Below, one piece after another: positions 25,713 to 33,715 of a stretch of DNA of 64,000 bases (positions are counted from its first letter, which is position 1; each line of letters starts with the position of its first letter). Under the pieces are notes generated by a model. That model did no database searches. It was not told where the DNA came from and saw nothing but the letters and a program-made list of their open reading frames with translations. Both the position numbers and the translations under genes were made by a program. Origin of the DNA: Actinomycetes bacterium (GTDB taxonomy: Bacteria > Actinomycetota > Actinomycetes > Propionibacteriales > Nocardioidaceae); NCBI GenBank assembly GCA_023460975.1, contig JAEWOG010000068.1, positions 1-64,000 on the forward strand, read 5' to 3'.

Positions 25713-26425
25713 CCTCCGGGCCCGACGCGCGGCTGCGCACGGGCGAGCACCCGACGAGCACGCTGGACTTCCTGCTGCGCCCCGCCAAGTGGCTCGTCGG
25801 TCGGAAGTGGCCCATCACCCTGCACGGCCAAGAGCACGTCCCGGCGAGTGGGCCGGTCATCCTGGCCAGCAACCACGTGGGCCTCATCGACGGACCGCTG
25901 TTGGCCGTCCTCGGGCCGCGTCCCGTGCACGCGTTGACCAAGCAGGAGATGTTCGACTCGCGGGCTTCGGGAGTGCTGCGTCGCTCTGGTCAGATCCGCC
26001 TCGACCGCGACACCGCGGACCCGGCGGCCGTCAAGGCGTGCATCAGGGTGCTCGACGCGGGAGAGGTCGTGGGGATCTTCCCCGAGGGCACGCGGGGGGA
26101 CGGTGAATTCGGCCGGATCCACCGCGGGGCCGCGTATCTCGCGCTGGTCAGCGGGGCCCCCGTGGTGCCGGTGGCGATGTTCGGCACGAGAGCTCCCGGC
26201 GCGCGGAATCACGCCATGCCGCCGAAGGGTGGGAGCATTGACGTGGTGTACGGCGAGCCGTGGCAGGTCGCCGCGCAGCCGTGGCCCCGCACCCGGGAAC
26301 ATGTGGGGGCCACCTCGGCGTTGTTGCACCAGCACCTGCGGACCGCACTGGACCGCGCCCGCGACCTGACCGGTCGCGACCTTCCCGGGCCGTTGCCCGG
26401 CCAGGAGACGACGGACGCGCCCTGA
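25709..26425 (+). CDS. plsC: 1-acyl-glycerol-3-phosphate acyltransferase family
   Basis: A 238-aa PlsC-type acyltransferase. The catalytic HX4D is NHVGLIDGP near residue 51, the substrate block FPEGTRGDGEFGRIHRGAAYLA is near 120-140 and VVPVAMFGT follows. The cmk-plsC-der order is widely conserved in actinobacteria. The acyl substrate is unknown; there is no clear membrane helix, so it is probably peripheral. Confidence 0.88.
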   Translation: MTSGPDARLRTGEHPTSTLDFLLRPAKWLVGRKWPITLHGQEHVPASGPVILASNHVGLIDGPLLAVLGPRPVHALTKQEMFDSRASGVLRRSGQIRLDRDTADPAAVKACIRVLDAGEVVGIFPEGTRGDGEFGRIHRGAAYLALVSGAPVVPVAMFGTRAPGARNHAMPPKGGSIDVVYGEPWQVAAQPWPRTREHVGATSALLHQHLRTALDRARDLTGRDLPGPLPGQETTDAP

Positions 26426-26447
26426 GGGTGTGTCGACAAGGAGCATC

Positions 26448-27806
26448 ATGACTGAGTACGACGCCACCCGAGCGGCAGACGAGGCCACCGGCCCCGCGCC
26501 GGTGCTTGCCGTCGTCGGGCGACCCAACGTGGGCAAGTCCACGCTGGTGAACCGCATCATCGGGCGCCGTGAGGCCGTCGTGGAGGATCGCCCCGGGGTG
26601 ACCCGCGACCGGGTGTCGTACGACGCCACCTGGAACGGGCGCGCCTTTACGGTGGTCGACACCGGCGGCTGGGACCCGGACGCCAGGGGACTCGCCGAGC
26701 GGATCGCCGGCCAGGCAGAGGTGGCTGTGTCGCTGGCTGACGCAGTGCTGTTCGTCGTGGACGCGACGGTCGGTATCACCGATGCCGACGAGGCGGTCGT
26801 CAAGATCCTCCGGAAGTCAGGCAAGCCGGTCGTGCTCGCTGCCAACAAGGTCGATGACCAGCGCACCGAGGCGGAGGCGTACGGCTTGTGGAACCTGGGG
26901 CTGGGGGAGCCGTTCCCGGTCTCCGCGCTCCACGGTCGCGGCTCGGGGGACATGCTCGACGCCGTCCTGGCCGCGCTGCCCGAGACGCCGCCGGAGTCCT
27001 TCGAGGAGCTCGGCGGCCCGCGCCGCATCGCGCTGGTGGGCAAGCCGAACGTCGGCAAGTCGTCGCTCCTCAACCGCCTCGCAGGCTCGGAGCGCGTCGT
27101 GGTGGACAACGTTGCCGGCACGACCGTTGACCCTGTCGACGAACTCGTCGAACTCGGCGGTCGGCTGTGGAACTTCATCGACACTGCTGGCATCCGCAAG
27201 CGCGTCAACCAGGCATCGGGGCACGAGTACTACGCGTCGCTGCGCACGTCGACCGCCATCGATCGGGCCGAGGTCGCCGTGCTCGTGCTGGACGCCGAGC
27301 AGTCGATCTCCGAGCAGGACCTGCGCATCGTCCAGACCATCCGCGAGGCCGGTCGGGCGCTGGTCATCGCGTTCAACAAGTGGGACCTCGTGGACGAGGA
27401 GCGTCGCCACTACCTCGAGCGCGAGGTGGAGCGCGAGCTCGTGCAGGTCCAGTGGGCGCCGCGGATCAACATCACGGCCCGCACGGGCTGGCACGTGGAC
27501 CGCATCGTCCCGGCACTCGACAAGGCGCTGGAGGGGTGGGAGACACGTGTGTCCACGGGTCGCCTCAACACCTTCCTCGGTCGTTTGGTCGCCGAGCACC
27601 CCCACCCGGTGCGCGGTGGCAAGCAGGCAAAGATCCTGTTCGGTACGCAGCCGAGCGTGGCCCCTCCGACCTTCACGCTGTTCACCTCCGGCAAGTTGGA
27701 TGCCTCGTACGAGCGTTTCATCGAGCGCCGCCTGCGCGAGGAGTTCGGGTTCGTCGGGACGCCGATCGTGCTTCAGGTGCGCGCGCGGGAGAAGCGCAAG
27801 CGCTGA
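26448..27806 (+). CDS. der: ribosome biogenesis GTPase Der
   Basis: A 452-aa GTPase with two G domains in tandem, needed for 50S assembly. The first P-loop GRPNVGKSTLVNR is near residue 25 with NKVD near 130, the second GKPNVGKSSLLNR near 197 with NKWDL near 315, and a KH-like C-terminal domain follows. ATG 26448 is chosen for the AAGGAG 4 nt upstream; the GTG at 26430 adds six unconserved residues. Confidence 0.97.
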   Translation: MTEYDATRAADEATGPAPVLAVVGRPNVGKSTLVNRIIGRREAVVEDRPGVTRDRVSYDATWNGRAFTVVDTGGWDPDARGLAERIAGQAEVAVSLADAVLFVVDATVGITDADEAVVKILRKSGKPVVLAANKVDDQRTEAEAYGLWNLGLGEPFPVSALHGRGSGDMLDAVLAALPETPPESFEELGGPRRIALVGKPNVGKSSLLNRLAGSERVVVDNVAGTTVDPVDELVELGGRLWNFIDTAGIRKRVNQASGHEYYASLRTSTAIDRAEVAVLVLDAEQSISEQDLRIVQTIREAGRALVIAFNKWDLVDEERRHYLEREVERELVQVQWAPRINITARTGWHVDRIVPALDKALEGWETRVSTGRLNTFLGRLVAEHPHPVRGGKQAKILFGTQPSVAPPTFTLFTSGKLDASYERFIERRLREEFGFVGTPIVLQVRAREKRKR

Positions 27807-27811
27807 CGTGG

Positions 27812-27842
27812 TCGGCCCGGGTGCGGTGAGTACCCGGGCCGA
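27812..27842 (+). terminator. terminator after der
   Basis: A perfect 11-bp stem (TCGGCCCGGGT with ACCCGGGCCGA) with a 9-nt loop begins 5 nt after the der stop. Confidence 0.8.
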
Positions 27843-27876
27843 TGCGCCCTGCATCGGTGGCCGGGAGAGTGGGGTC

Positions 27877-28218
27877 ATGACTCCGACGCCTGCCCCGGTG
27901 AGGTCCCACACGCTGTCGACCTTCCAGTTCGTGCTCGCCTGCGTTCTCCTGGTCCTCGGCCTGGGAGGAGGAGTGTTCGGAGCAACCCTCTGGGTCGAAG
28001 GGATGGCCAGTTCCGCAGCATTGGCCGGACTGAATCTGGTGTTCGCCGTGGTGATCTGGGTGTGGTTCCTGGGCCCCGCCGTGTTGGCCGGCACGGCCCT
28101 GCTCATCGAGCGGAAGCGTCGCGGTGCGGCCCTCGCGCTGCTGTGGATCGGAGGCGGCTGGCACGTGTGCTTCGCTGCGGTGGCTGCTCTCGCGTTCCTG
28201 CCCGGCCAGTTGCCCTGA
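27877..28218 (+). CDS. small integral membrane protein
   Basis: A 113-aa protein of unknown function with three predicted membrane helices (about residues 16-38, 45-70 and 82-106) and a short basic loop ERKRRG between the second and third. The ATG follows GAGAGTGGGG. It is the last chromosomal gene before the tRNA-Pro integration locus. Confidence 0.6.
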   Translation: MTPTPAPVRSHTLSTFQFVLACVLLVLGLGGGVFGATLWVEGMASSAALAGLNLVFAVVIWVWFLGPAVLAGTALLIERKRRGAALALLWIGGGWHVCFAAVAALAFLPGQLP

Positions 28219-28306
28219 GGACTCGCGGGACCCCGAATGCGGCAACCTGAGGGGTCTGCGCTAATGTTCTGTCTGCTCCCGAGTGGCCTGGCTGCTTGTG
28301 AGTGTT

Positions 28307-28377
<71 letters not shown>

Positions 28378-28397
28378 ACAACTGAAAATCCATGCCA

Positions 28398-28471
28398 CGG
28401 GCTGTGGCGCAGCTTGGTAGCGCACCTGACTGGGGGTCAGGGGGTCGCAGGTTCAAATCCTGTCAGCCCGA
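28398..28471 (+). tRNA. tRNA-Pro(GGG), integration target
   Basis: A complete 74-nt tRNA. The acceptor stem is CGGGCTG (28398-28404) with CAGCCCG (28464-28470) and discriminator A. The anticodon is GGG at 28432-28434, and the T loop TTCAAAT is intact. CCA is not encoded. Its 3' half from the anticodon loop onward is the crossover core used by the adjacent integrases and is repeated at 33609. Confidence 0.95.
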
Positions 28472-28478
28472 CGTAAAA
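28430..28478 (+). repeat. att core, tRNA-side copy
   Basis: 49 bp from the anticodon loop through the tRNA 3' end and seven bases beyond, identical to 33609-33657. Similarity continues outward through the terminator hairpin and the integrase genes. To the left the match ends at the anticodon stem. Confidence 0.9.
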
Positions 28479-28511
28479 GCCCAGGTGAGAGCAGGTTTCT
28501 CGCCTGGGCTT
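28477..28511 (+). terminator. tRNA-Pro terminator hairpin
   Basis: A 14-bp stem (AAGCCCAGGTGAGA with TCTCGCCTGGGCTT, one G-U) with an 8-nt loop begins 5 nt after the tRNA. A copy with one mismatch is at 33656-33690 beside the second att, so it travels with the element ends. Confidence 0.8.
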
Positions 28512-28537
28512 CATCATGTCCGGCGGTCGTTTTCCGT

Positions 28538-28642
28538 GGTCCCCCTCTGGTCCCCCCCCGGCGCTCTCGCGGGCGGTCGCCTGTGGACGAACGGACCGCC
28601 TCGACCCCGATTCCTGTGGATAAGGGGACCAAAAGGGGACCA
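28538..28642. repeat. inverted pairs of GGGGACCA near att (probable integrase arm sites)
   Basis: TGGTCCCC at 28538-28545 and 28548-28555, then GGGGACCA at 28624-28631 and 28635-28642. Each pair is 10 or 11 bp apart, one helical turn, and the two pairs face each other. This matches the usual look of arm-type integrase sites. Confidence 0.55.
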
Positions 28643-28681
28643 GAACGCTTGCGGGGGCACTTCCACGGGCGTTGGAGCGCA

Positions 28682-29709
28682 TCACAGGCTCCTGGTCGCG
28701 GGGCTTCCGCGCTGGGCGTGCTTGCGCTGTCCGGCGGCGGAGAGGAATGCGTTGGCCTGCTCCGCGGCGGACGCGAGGTGGCGGTCGTCGGGGTGGAGGT
28801 AGCCGCGGGTGGTCTCCATTGAGGCGTGGCCGAGGATGTCCTGGAGGACGTGCAGCGGGATGCCGGCGTCGGCCATCCAGGTCGCCCCGGTGTGCCGGAG
28901 TCCGTGCCGGGTGAGGTCGGGCAGGCCGAGCTTCGCGACGATGCCGTCCCAGTTGGTGGCGTCGCGCACGGTGGCGGTGGTGAGGTAGCCGCCCTTCGGG
29001 CCGACCAGCAACGAGTCCTCGGGCTGCTTGCCGTCGGTGAGGCGTTCCAGGACGGGGCGGAGCGGTTCGAGTATCGGGACGCGGCGCTCCTTGCGGCTCT
29101 TGGTCGGCTTCGTGACCAGGCCGCCCTTGCCGGGGAAGACCTGCCGGCGGATCACCACGAGATTCTTGCCGAAGTCCACGTCCCCGACTTGTAGCCCGGA
29201 CACTTCGGAGCTGCGTGCGGCCAGTAACGCGGCGAGCATCACGAAGTCGCTGTAGGACTGATGGACCTTGCCGCAGGCGCGCGCGAGCCGGTTGAGGGTC
29301 TTCATGTCCGGGATCGCATGGGCACGTGGTGACGACTGCTCGGCGGACTGGCCGCGGAAGGCGTTGCGGTTCAGGCTCCGCTTGGCGCGGTTCTTCGCGG
29401 GATTGATCTGGATCAGCCCGTCCCGCACGGCTTCATCGAGCACCCGGACGAGCGGGGCGATGGTGTTCTTGATGGTCGAGGCGCCGTGGCGCTGTTCCCA
29501 CTCATCGATGGTCCGGTCGATGATGCCGGCGGTGATCTGGGTGACCGGGAGGTGCCCGAGCGCGGGCAGCACCCGCAGCTTCAGCCCGTAGCCGTAGGTC
29601 TCGCCGGTGGAGGTCGGGTCCAGGCCACGCGCCCACCGGTCGCCGATGGAGGTGACGAACTCCAGCAGCGTCATGGACACTTCCATGCCCTTGGTCGAGG
29701 AGCCGCGGA
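28682..29709 (-). pseudogene. 5'-truncated tyrosine integrase of element 1
   Basis: It encodes the integrase from the segment SSTKGMEVSMTLLEF to the normal C-terminus, over 90% identical to the intact copy at 33858-35087. The catalytic residues survive: Arg in LAARSSEVSGL, Lys in TKSRKERRVP, HGLRHTGATW, His in ILGHASMETT and Tyr in RGYLHP. The first ~75 residues, which bind arm DNA, are lost, and homology stops abruptly at about 29709. An internal ATG could give a 334-aa product with a catalytic domain, but without the arm-binding region it is probably inactive alone. Confidence 0.85.
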
Positions 29710-29835
29710 CCCAGAGCGGACGATGACAACCTTGATGCAGTCATACGCCACCGGACCGATCGGACGATGCTCGGTCCGGGTCAAGGCCGTGATGGGTGAG
29801 CGCAGGCCTTGTTCGTCTGCCTCGAATCCCAACAT
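29704..29835 (-). pseudogene. N-terminal remnant of an AraC-family regulator
   Basis: From ATG 29835 the translation runs through QGLRSPITALTRTE and PVAYDCIKVVIVRSGSA, clearly homologous to the first ~45 residues of the AraC regulator at 53795 (PVAYDCVKVIVVRDGSA). Homology ends where the truncated integrase begins, with a short shared CGCGGA at the joint. It starts 25 bp after the MFS stop, the same MFS-then-AraC order as in the two complete cassettes of the ICE. Confidence 0.8.
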
Positions 29836-29859
29836 GTTCTTGACCCGGACAGTCGCGTC

Positions 29860-31128
29860 TCAGCGTTCGTCCAGTGAGCGTTCCATCTCGCTTTCGCGCA
29901 TCCGCCCCGCCAGCAGAGCGATCAGCGCAAGGGCGGGTGGCGCGATGCCGGCAATGACGAAGATCACGGGGATGGGCACGAGCAGTGAGAGCGGGCCTGC
30001 GATGGCGATCGAGACCGGCATGAAGGCGATCGAGACGAAGAAGTCGAGGCTCGCGACTCGGCCGATCATGTCGAGCGGCACCAGACGTTGCAGCAGGGTT
30101 CCCCAGATGACGACACCGGCTCCGGTCGCCGCGCCGACGATGAACAGTGCTGAGAGCATCAGAATCAGGTTGTCGGCGACGCCGATGACCGCAAGGGGGA
30201 GGGTTCCGCCGCCCCAGCAAGCGATCATGAACGTGAGGTAGCGGCGCGGGAGTTTCAGCGATGACACAACGAGTGAGCCGATCGCCCCGCCGATGCCGAA
30301 TGCGGCAAGGAGGAAACCGAACGTCGATTCGGCGTCCTCGAACCTGTCGCGGGTGATGAACGGCAGCAGCACTTCGATCGGTCCCTGGATGATGAGGGCG
30401 AGAGAGGAGCCGAAGATCAGAGTCCAGAGCAACCAGCGAGTGCGAGCCACATAGTTGACGCCTGCTCGAAGGTCGCCCCACACACTCGTGCGCTGCTCCG
30501 GAGAAGTGACCGTGGTCAGTTCGTCGCGCCGACTGAGGAACAGAGTGAGGATGAACGCGATCGCGTACGACGCTGCGACGATCATGGCCCCGATGGCGGG
30601 AAAGAACGTGCCGACGACGATTCCGCCGAGGGCGGGACCGAGGCCTTGCCCCATCGAGGGTCGGAGAGCGCCTTCGAGCCCGTTCGCGGCGAGGAGCTGC
30701 TCAGACGGAAGCACCTGGGGCAGATACGCGCTGTAGGCGGGGTAGAAGAACGCGCTTCCTGCGCCCATCGCGAAGGAGGCGGCGCCGACGTGCCACAGTT
30801 CGATCGTCTCGGTGAGGGACAGGACTGCCACCACGGTCATCACAGCCGCGGTGCATCCCTGCACGGTGATGATGATGCGTCGTTTGGAGAACCGATCGGC
30901 GACAACGCCACCCAGGATCGAGAAGGCGAACAGGCCCAAGCTCATCCCTGTTGCGACCGCTGAGAGCGCGAGCGGGCTGTCATCGAGCGCGAGGACTTGG
31001 AAGACCATCACGATGGTCCACATCCCGGTGCCGAAGACCTCGATGCCGACTGCGGCGAACAGGAGCCGATAATCCCGCGAAGCCAGTGGCCGCAGGGCAC
31101 GTATCCGGTTGAGGTTCTTCTCGCTCAT
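29860..31128 (-). CDS. MFS efflux transporter coupled to ABC-F
   Basis: A 422-aa, 12-helix major facilitator of the MFS_3 type seen in macrolide and tetracycline exporters. The loop 2-3 motif is GGVVADRFSKRRIII near residue 65, and GALRPSMGQGLGPALGG is near 145. ATG 31128 overlaps the ABC-F stop (ATGA), so both are made from one message. By analogy with mef-msr pairs it may export the drug whose ribosomal target the ABC-F protects; the substrate is not readable from sequence. Confidence 0.85.
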   Translation of the reverse strand: MSEKNLNRIRALRPLASRDYRLLFAAVGIEVFGTGMWTIVMVFQVLALDDSPLALSAVATGMSLGLFAFSILGGVVADRFSKRRIIITVQGCTAAVMTVVAVLSLTETIELWHVGAASFAMGAGSAFFYPAYSAYLPQVLPSEQLLAANGLEGALRPSMGQGLGPALGGIVVGTFFPAIGAMIVAASYAIAFILTLFLSRRDELTTVTSPEQRTSVWGDLRAGVNYVARTRWLLWTLIFGSSLALIIQGPIEVLLPFITRDRFEDAESTFGFLLAAFGIGGAIGSLVVSSLKLPRRYLTFMIACWGGGTLPLAVIGVADNLILMLSALFIVGAATGAGVVIWGTLLQRLVPLDMIGRVASLDFFVSIAFMPVSIAIAGPLSLLVPIPVIFVIAGIAPPALALIALLAGRMRESEMERSLDER

Positions 31129-32780
31129 ACCAGCGCCTCGCCTTCGACCATCGAAGTCAGTTCGAGGCTCGGCCATTCGTCAACGTCACGGAGCAGCTGC
31201 CGGTCGTGCGTTGACAGGACGACCGCCGCTGCGGTCGCTCCGAGCGCGTCGGTGAGTTCGTCAACGAGCGCGATTGAAAGGTGGTTGGTGGGTTCGTCCA
31301 GGAGCAGCACATGCGGGCGCATCGCGAGCACGAGTGCCAGATCGAGCCGGCGCTGTTGCCCCATCGAGAGCTCGCCCACTCGTTTGCCCGCCTCGCGCGG
31401 GCGCAGGAGACCAAGCTGGGAGAGGCCGATCGCATCCGATTCCTGCAAGGTACCTTCGGACACGAGCGCGCCGACGTGCGTGGCGTACACCTCGCTCGCT
31501 CTCCGATCGGGCGGCAGGGTCGTCTCCTGATGGAGAAAGCCGAGGCGCGTGCTCCGAGGCATCCGAACCGCTCCGGTGTCCGGCGATAGCTCACTACCGA
31601 CCACGCTCAGCAGTGTGGACTTGCCAGCACCGTTCGGGCCGGTCACAACGAGACGGCCGCGGTGGGAGAGTGAGAACGACACTGGCTGGCTCAGCCGCCC
31701 GGCGACGCTGACGTGATCGACGCTGAGGAGAACCGCGCCGGTTCTTGTGGGGAGTTCGGGGAACCGGAAGAGCTGAGGCGGTTCCGGCACGGTGACGGCG
31801 TGGGCTTCGAGTGCTTCCTGGCGTCGGTGCACGTTCTGCACGAGCCCGCTGGCCCGGGTGGCGCGCCCATGCTTGTTGGTGCCCTTCTCTGGTCTCCACC
31901 CCGAGACGAGTCGGTTCTGCGCGGCGCTGAGACTGTCCTGTAGCCGAGCATGCTCGGCCTGCTGGCGGTCATAGTCCTGTTCCCAGCGTTCCCGCTCGGC
32001 CAGACGTCCCTCCCGGTAGCCGGCATAGCCGTTCCCGTACACGCGCGGCCGATCGTCCGGCGTCGGGTCCAGGTCGACGATGGTCTCCGCGATGTCGGAC
32101 AGCAGCGCGCGATCGTGGCTGACGACGACAACACCCCCGCTCCGCGCTCGGAGCTGCGCGGTCAGGAACTCGAGCCCGCTTCGGTCGAGGTGGTTGGTGG
32201 GCTCATCAAGCAGGAGGAAGTCGTGATCGGCGCCCAGGAGGCACGCCAGCCGTACCCGATAACGCTGTCCCACCGAGAGGTCTGCGAGAAGCCTGGTCGA
32301 GTCCGTCTCCGCGTCGAGTGCTTCGAGCGCGATCTGCACGCGCCGTTCGGCATCCCACGCATCGAGCGCTTCGGCATGTTCCAACGCGGCCGTGTACTGC
32401 TCCTCCGCCCGGTCCGTGTTGTCCGCGAGAGCGAGAGCGGCCGCGTCGAGCGCCGCCAACGCGGCCAGTGGTTCGGCGATCGCCTCTGCGACCGCTTGCC
32501 CAACAGTTCGACTGTCAGCGGCGGTCATCTCTTGCTCGGCCACAGCGATCGTGCCAATGCGCTGGACTGTTCCGCTGTCCGGGACCAGGACGCCAGCGAG
32601 TACCTGCAGGAGGGTCGATTTCCCTCGCCCGTTCTCTCCCACGATCGCGACACGCGATGAGGAAGTGAGGGTGAGGTCGACATGATGGAGGACGGGTGTG
32701 GCTCCGCGCATCAAAGACACGTCGGAAGTGATGAGTTGCGCGCGATGGCGCGCCGGATGACGGTTCGTCGGGGTAAGCAT
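31125..32780 (-). CDS. ABC-F ribosomal protection protein (antibiotic resistance type)
   Basis: A 551-aa protein with two ABC ATPase domains and no membrane segment, typical of ABC-F factors that dislodge macrolides, lincosamides or related drugs from the ribosome. Domain 1 has Walker A VGENGRGKSTLL near residue 47, a variant signature LSVGQRYRVRLA near 168, and DEPTNHLD near 192. A charged linker (about 240-310) follows. Domain 2 has GPNGAGKSTLL near 385, LSMGQQRRLDLA near 475 and DEPTNHL near 497. ATG 32780 has AAGGACTT upstream. It resembles producer-type factors (TlrC/OleB-like) and Msr. The operon begins with a leader peptide 137 nt upstream. Confidence 0.88.
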   Translation of the reverse strand: MLTPTNRHPARHRAQLITSDVSLMRGATPVLHHVDLTLTSSSRVAIVGENGRGKSTLLQVLAGVLVPDSGTVQRIGTIAVAEQEMTAADSRTVGQAVAEAIAEPLAALAALDAAALALADNTDRAEEQYTAALEHAEALDAWDAERRVQIALEALDAETDSTRLLADLSVGQRYRVRLACLLGADHDFLLLDEPTNHLDRSGLEFLTAQLRARSGGVVVVSHDRALLSDIAETIVDLDPTPDDRPRVYGNGYAGYREGRLAERERWEQDYDRQQAEHARLQDSLSAAQNRLVSGWRPEKGTNKHGRATRASGLVQNVHRRQEALEAHAVTVPEPPQLFRFPELPTRTGAVLLSVDHVSVAGRLSQPVSFSLSHRGRLVVTGPNGAGKSTLLSVVGSELSPDTGAVRMPRSTRLGFLHQETTLPPDRRASEVYATHVGALVSEGTLQESDAIGLSQLGLLRPREAGKRVGELSMGQQRRLDLALVLAMRPHVLLLDEPTNHLSIALVDELTDALGATAAAVVLSTHDRQLLRDVDEWPSLELTSMVEGEALV

Positions 32781-32843
32781 TGAAGTCCTTCGAGACGACG
32801 CACCACCAGCCACGGACAGGCAGATAGGTACGCAAATGACGGC

Positions 32844-32857
32844 GACCCAGAAGGGTC
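32844..32857 (-). promoter_or_regulatory. small hairpin in the ABC-F 5' leader
   Basis: GACCC-TTCT-GGGTC forms a 5-bp hairpin between the leader peptide and the ABC-F start. Its CCTTC could instead pair with GAAGG of the ABC-F ribosome site. This is short and suggestive only. Confidence 0.3.
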
Positions 32858-32917
32858 AGAACGAGCGGCCGCCGCAGTCTCGGATTTCTCAACGAGCGCG
32901 GTAGGCCTGCTCAACCG

Positions 32918-32938
32918 TCACAGGAAGTACAAATGCAT
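32918..32938 (-). CDS. leader peptide MHLYFL of the ABC-F operon
   Basis: ATG-CAT-TTG-TAC-TTC-CTG-TGA encodes six residues and begins exactly 7 nt after a TAGAAT box, so it should be the first codon of the transcript. The peptide pattern is close to the six-residue leader of msr(D), which I recall as MYLIFM and where macrolide-stalled ribosomes control expression of the downstream ABC-F. The proposed role here is the same: drug-dependent stalling that lets transcription or translation proceed into the ABC-F gene. Confidence 0.6.
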   Translation of the reverse strand: MHLYFL

Positions 32939-32945
32939 GGACTCG

Positions 32946-32951
32946 ATTCTA
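32946..32951 (-). promoter_or_regulatory. -10 box (TAGAAT) of the ABC-F/MFS operon
   Basis: TAGAAT followed by 7 nt and ATG, the same layout as the host leaderless promoters and as the two exporter operons of the ICE. It abuts the AraC remnant on the other strand. Confidence 0.6.
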
Positions 32952-32960
32952 CCGCATGAC

Positions 32961-33095
32961 ACCGCCGGCTGGCGACTCTGCCTCGCTGCCGACCTCCTCC
33001 GCGACACCGGCGCGACGGTCGCCCATCAAGTCGACTCCTCCAACGCGTTCGTCCTCAGTACCGCCTTCGCCCGACAGTTCGGTCACCGGGCTCCG
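32961..33095 (+). pseudogene. C-terminal helix-turn-helix remnant of an AraC regulator
   Basis: The rightward frame reads GWRLCLAADLLRDTGATVAH then SSNAFVLSTAFARQFG, an AraC-type C-terminal DNA-binding domain of a different subfamily from the ICE regulators. Compared with normal members about five residues are missing between the two helices, and no N-terminal domain precedes it. The open frame 32937-33488 continues past it without recognisable homology. I read it as a decayed tail. The rest of 33096-33490 holds nothing I can assign. Confidence 0.55.
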
Positions 33096-33496
33096 AACAC
33101 CGACGCCTCCACAAGCGGTATCGATTTTGAGAACGTCAGCGAGAGCGACCTGCGAAGCATCAACCTGCTCGGTGCGATGCTCTATCACGGGGTCAACACC
33201 GAGGCAGGCGTGGTGATGCGGATGAGTTCAGTTCCGAGAACGGCAGCTAACTCGCTCGGGGCGGAGTTCGCACAGGGCCACGAACCAGGATCCCTTCGTC
33301 CGTCAGAGGCGCGTGAGTTCCTTTCGCAACTGTCTGACGCTGATTGGGGTCGGCACGTTCCGCGCGGGTCAGACCTCGCCGGTTCTGACCTGAGGGACCT
33401 GTGGCAAGTGCACTCAGGCAGCACCGCTGATCCCGGCGCTCGGTCTGCGGTTCGCACCGCGGAGCAACCTCGTTCAGGATCTTCGTGATTGATGAG

Positions 33497-33515
33497 GGGG
33501 ACCAGAAGGGGACCA
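33497..33515. repeat. GGGGACCA direct pair at the right end of element 1
   Basis: GGGGACCA at 33497-33504 and 33508-33515, 11 bp apart, about 95 bp left of the second att core. With the pairs at 28538-28642 this places arm-like repeats on both sides of the core in a circular form of element 1. Confidence 0.5.
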
Positions 33516-33608
33516 GAACCGTGCAAACCATGCATCTCGTGACGTGCTCCGCATGATCTGACGCCCGGAATCACGCGGAATCCGGTCCGGCCGAAGCCGT
33601 CTGGACGC

Positions 33609-33657
33609 CTGGGGGTCAGGGGGTCGCAGGTTCAAATCCTGTCAGCCCGACGTAAAA
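33609..33657 (+). repeat. att core, element 1/ICE junction
   Basis: 49 bp identical to 28430-28478 but lacking the tRNA 5' half: the bases to its left are element sequence. It is the right end of element 1 and the left end of the ICE. Confidence 0.9.
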
Positions 33658-33715
33658 TCCCAGGTGAGAGTAGGTTTCTCGCCTGGGCTTCTTCATATCC
33701 GGGGGTCGTTTTCCG

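Larger units (their letters stand above)
28430..33657. mobile_element. element 1: small att-flanked island with ABC-F/MFS cargo
   Basis: 5.2 kb bounded by the two 49-bp att copies. Left to right it contains a truncated integrase, a truncated AraC gene, an MFS gene, an ABC-F gene with leader and promoter, an AraC C-terminal remnant, and paired GGGGACCA repeats at both ends. It lacks a complete integrase and any transfer gene, so it would need a helper integrase, possibly that of the neighbouring ICE. Confidence 0.8.

Noticed and set aside
28682..29686. A functional 334-aa integrase from the internal ATG
   Set aside because: Catalytic residues are present, but about 75 N-terminal residues found in the intact copy are missing and the gene joins foreign sequence, so I list it as a pseudogene.
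32844..32857. Rho-independent terminator in the ABC-F leader, as in msr(D) attenuation
   Set aside because: The visible hairpin has only 5 bp and no U-tract, so I report it as a weak structure and not as a terminator.
32937..33488. A 183-codon rightward frame as an intact gene
   Set aside because: Only codons about 9-53 match anything (an AraC tail with missing residues). The start lies over the ABC-F promoter, and the remainder shows no conserved pattern.
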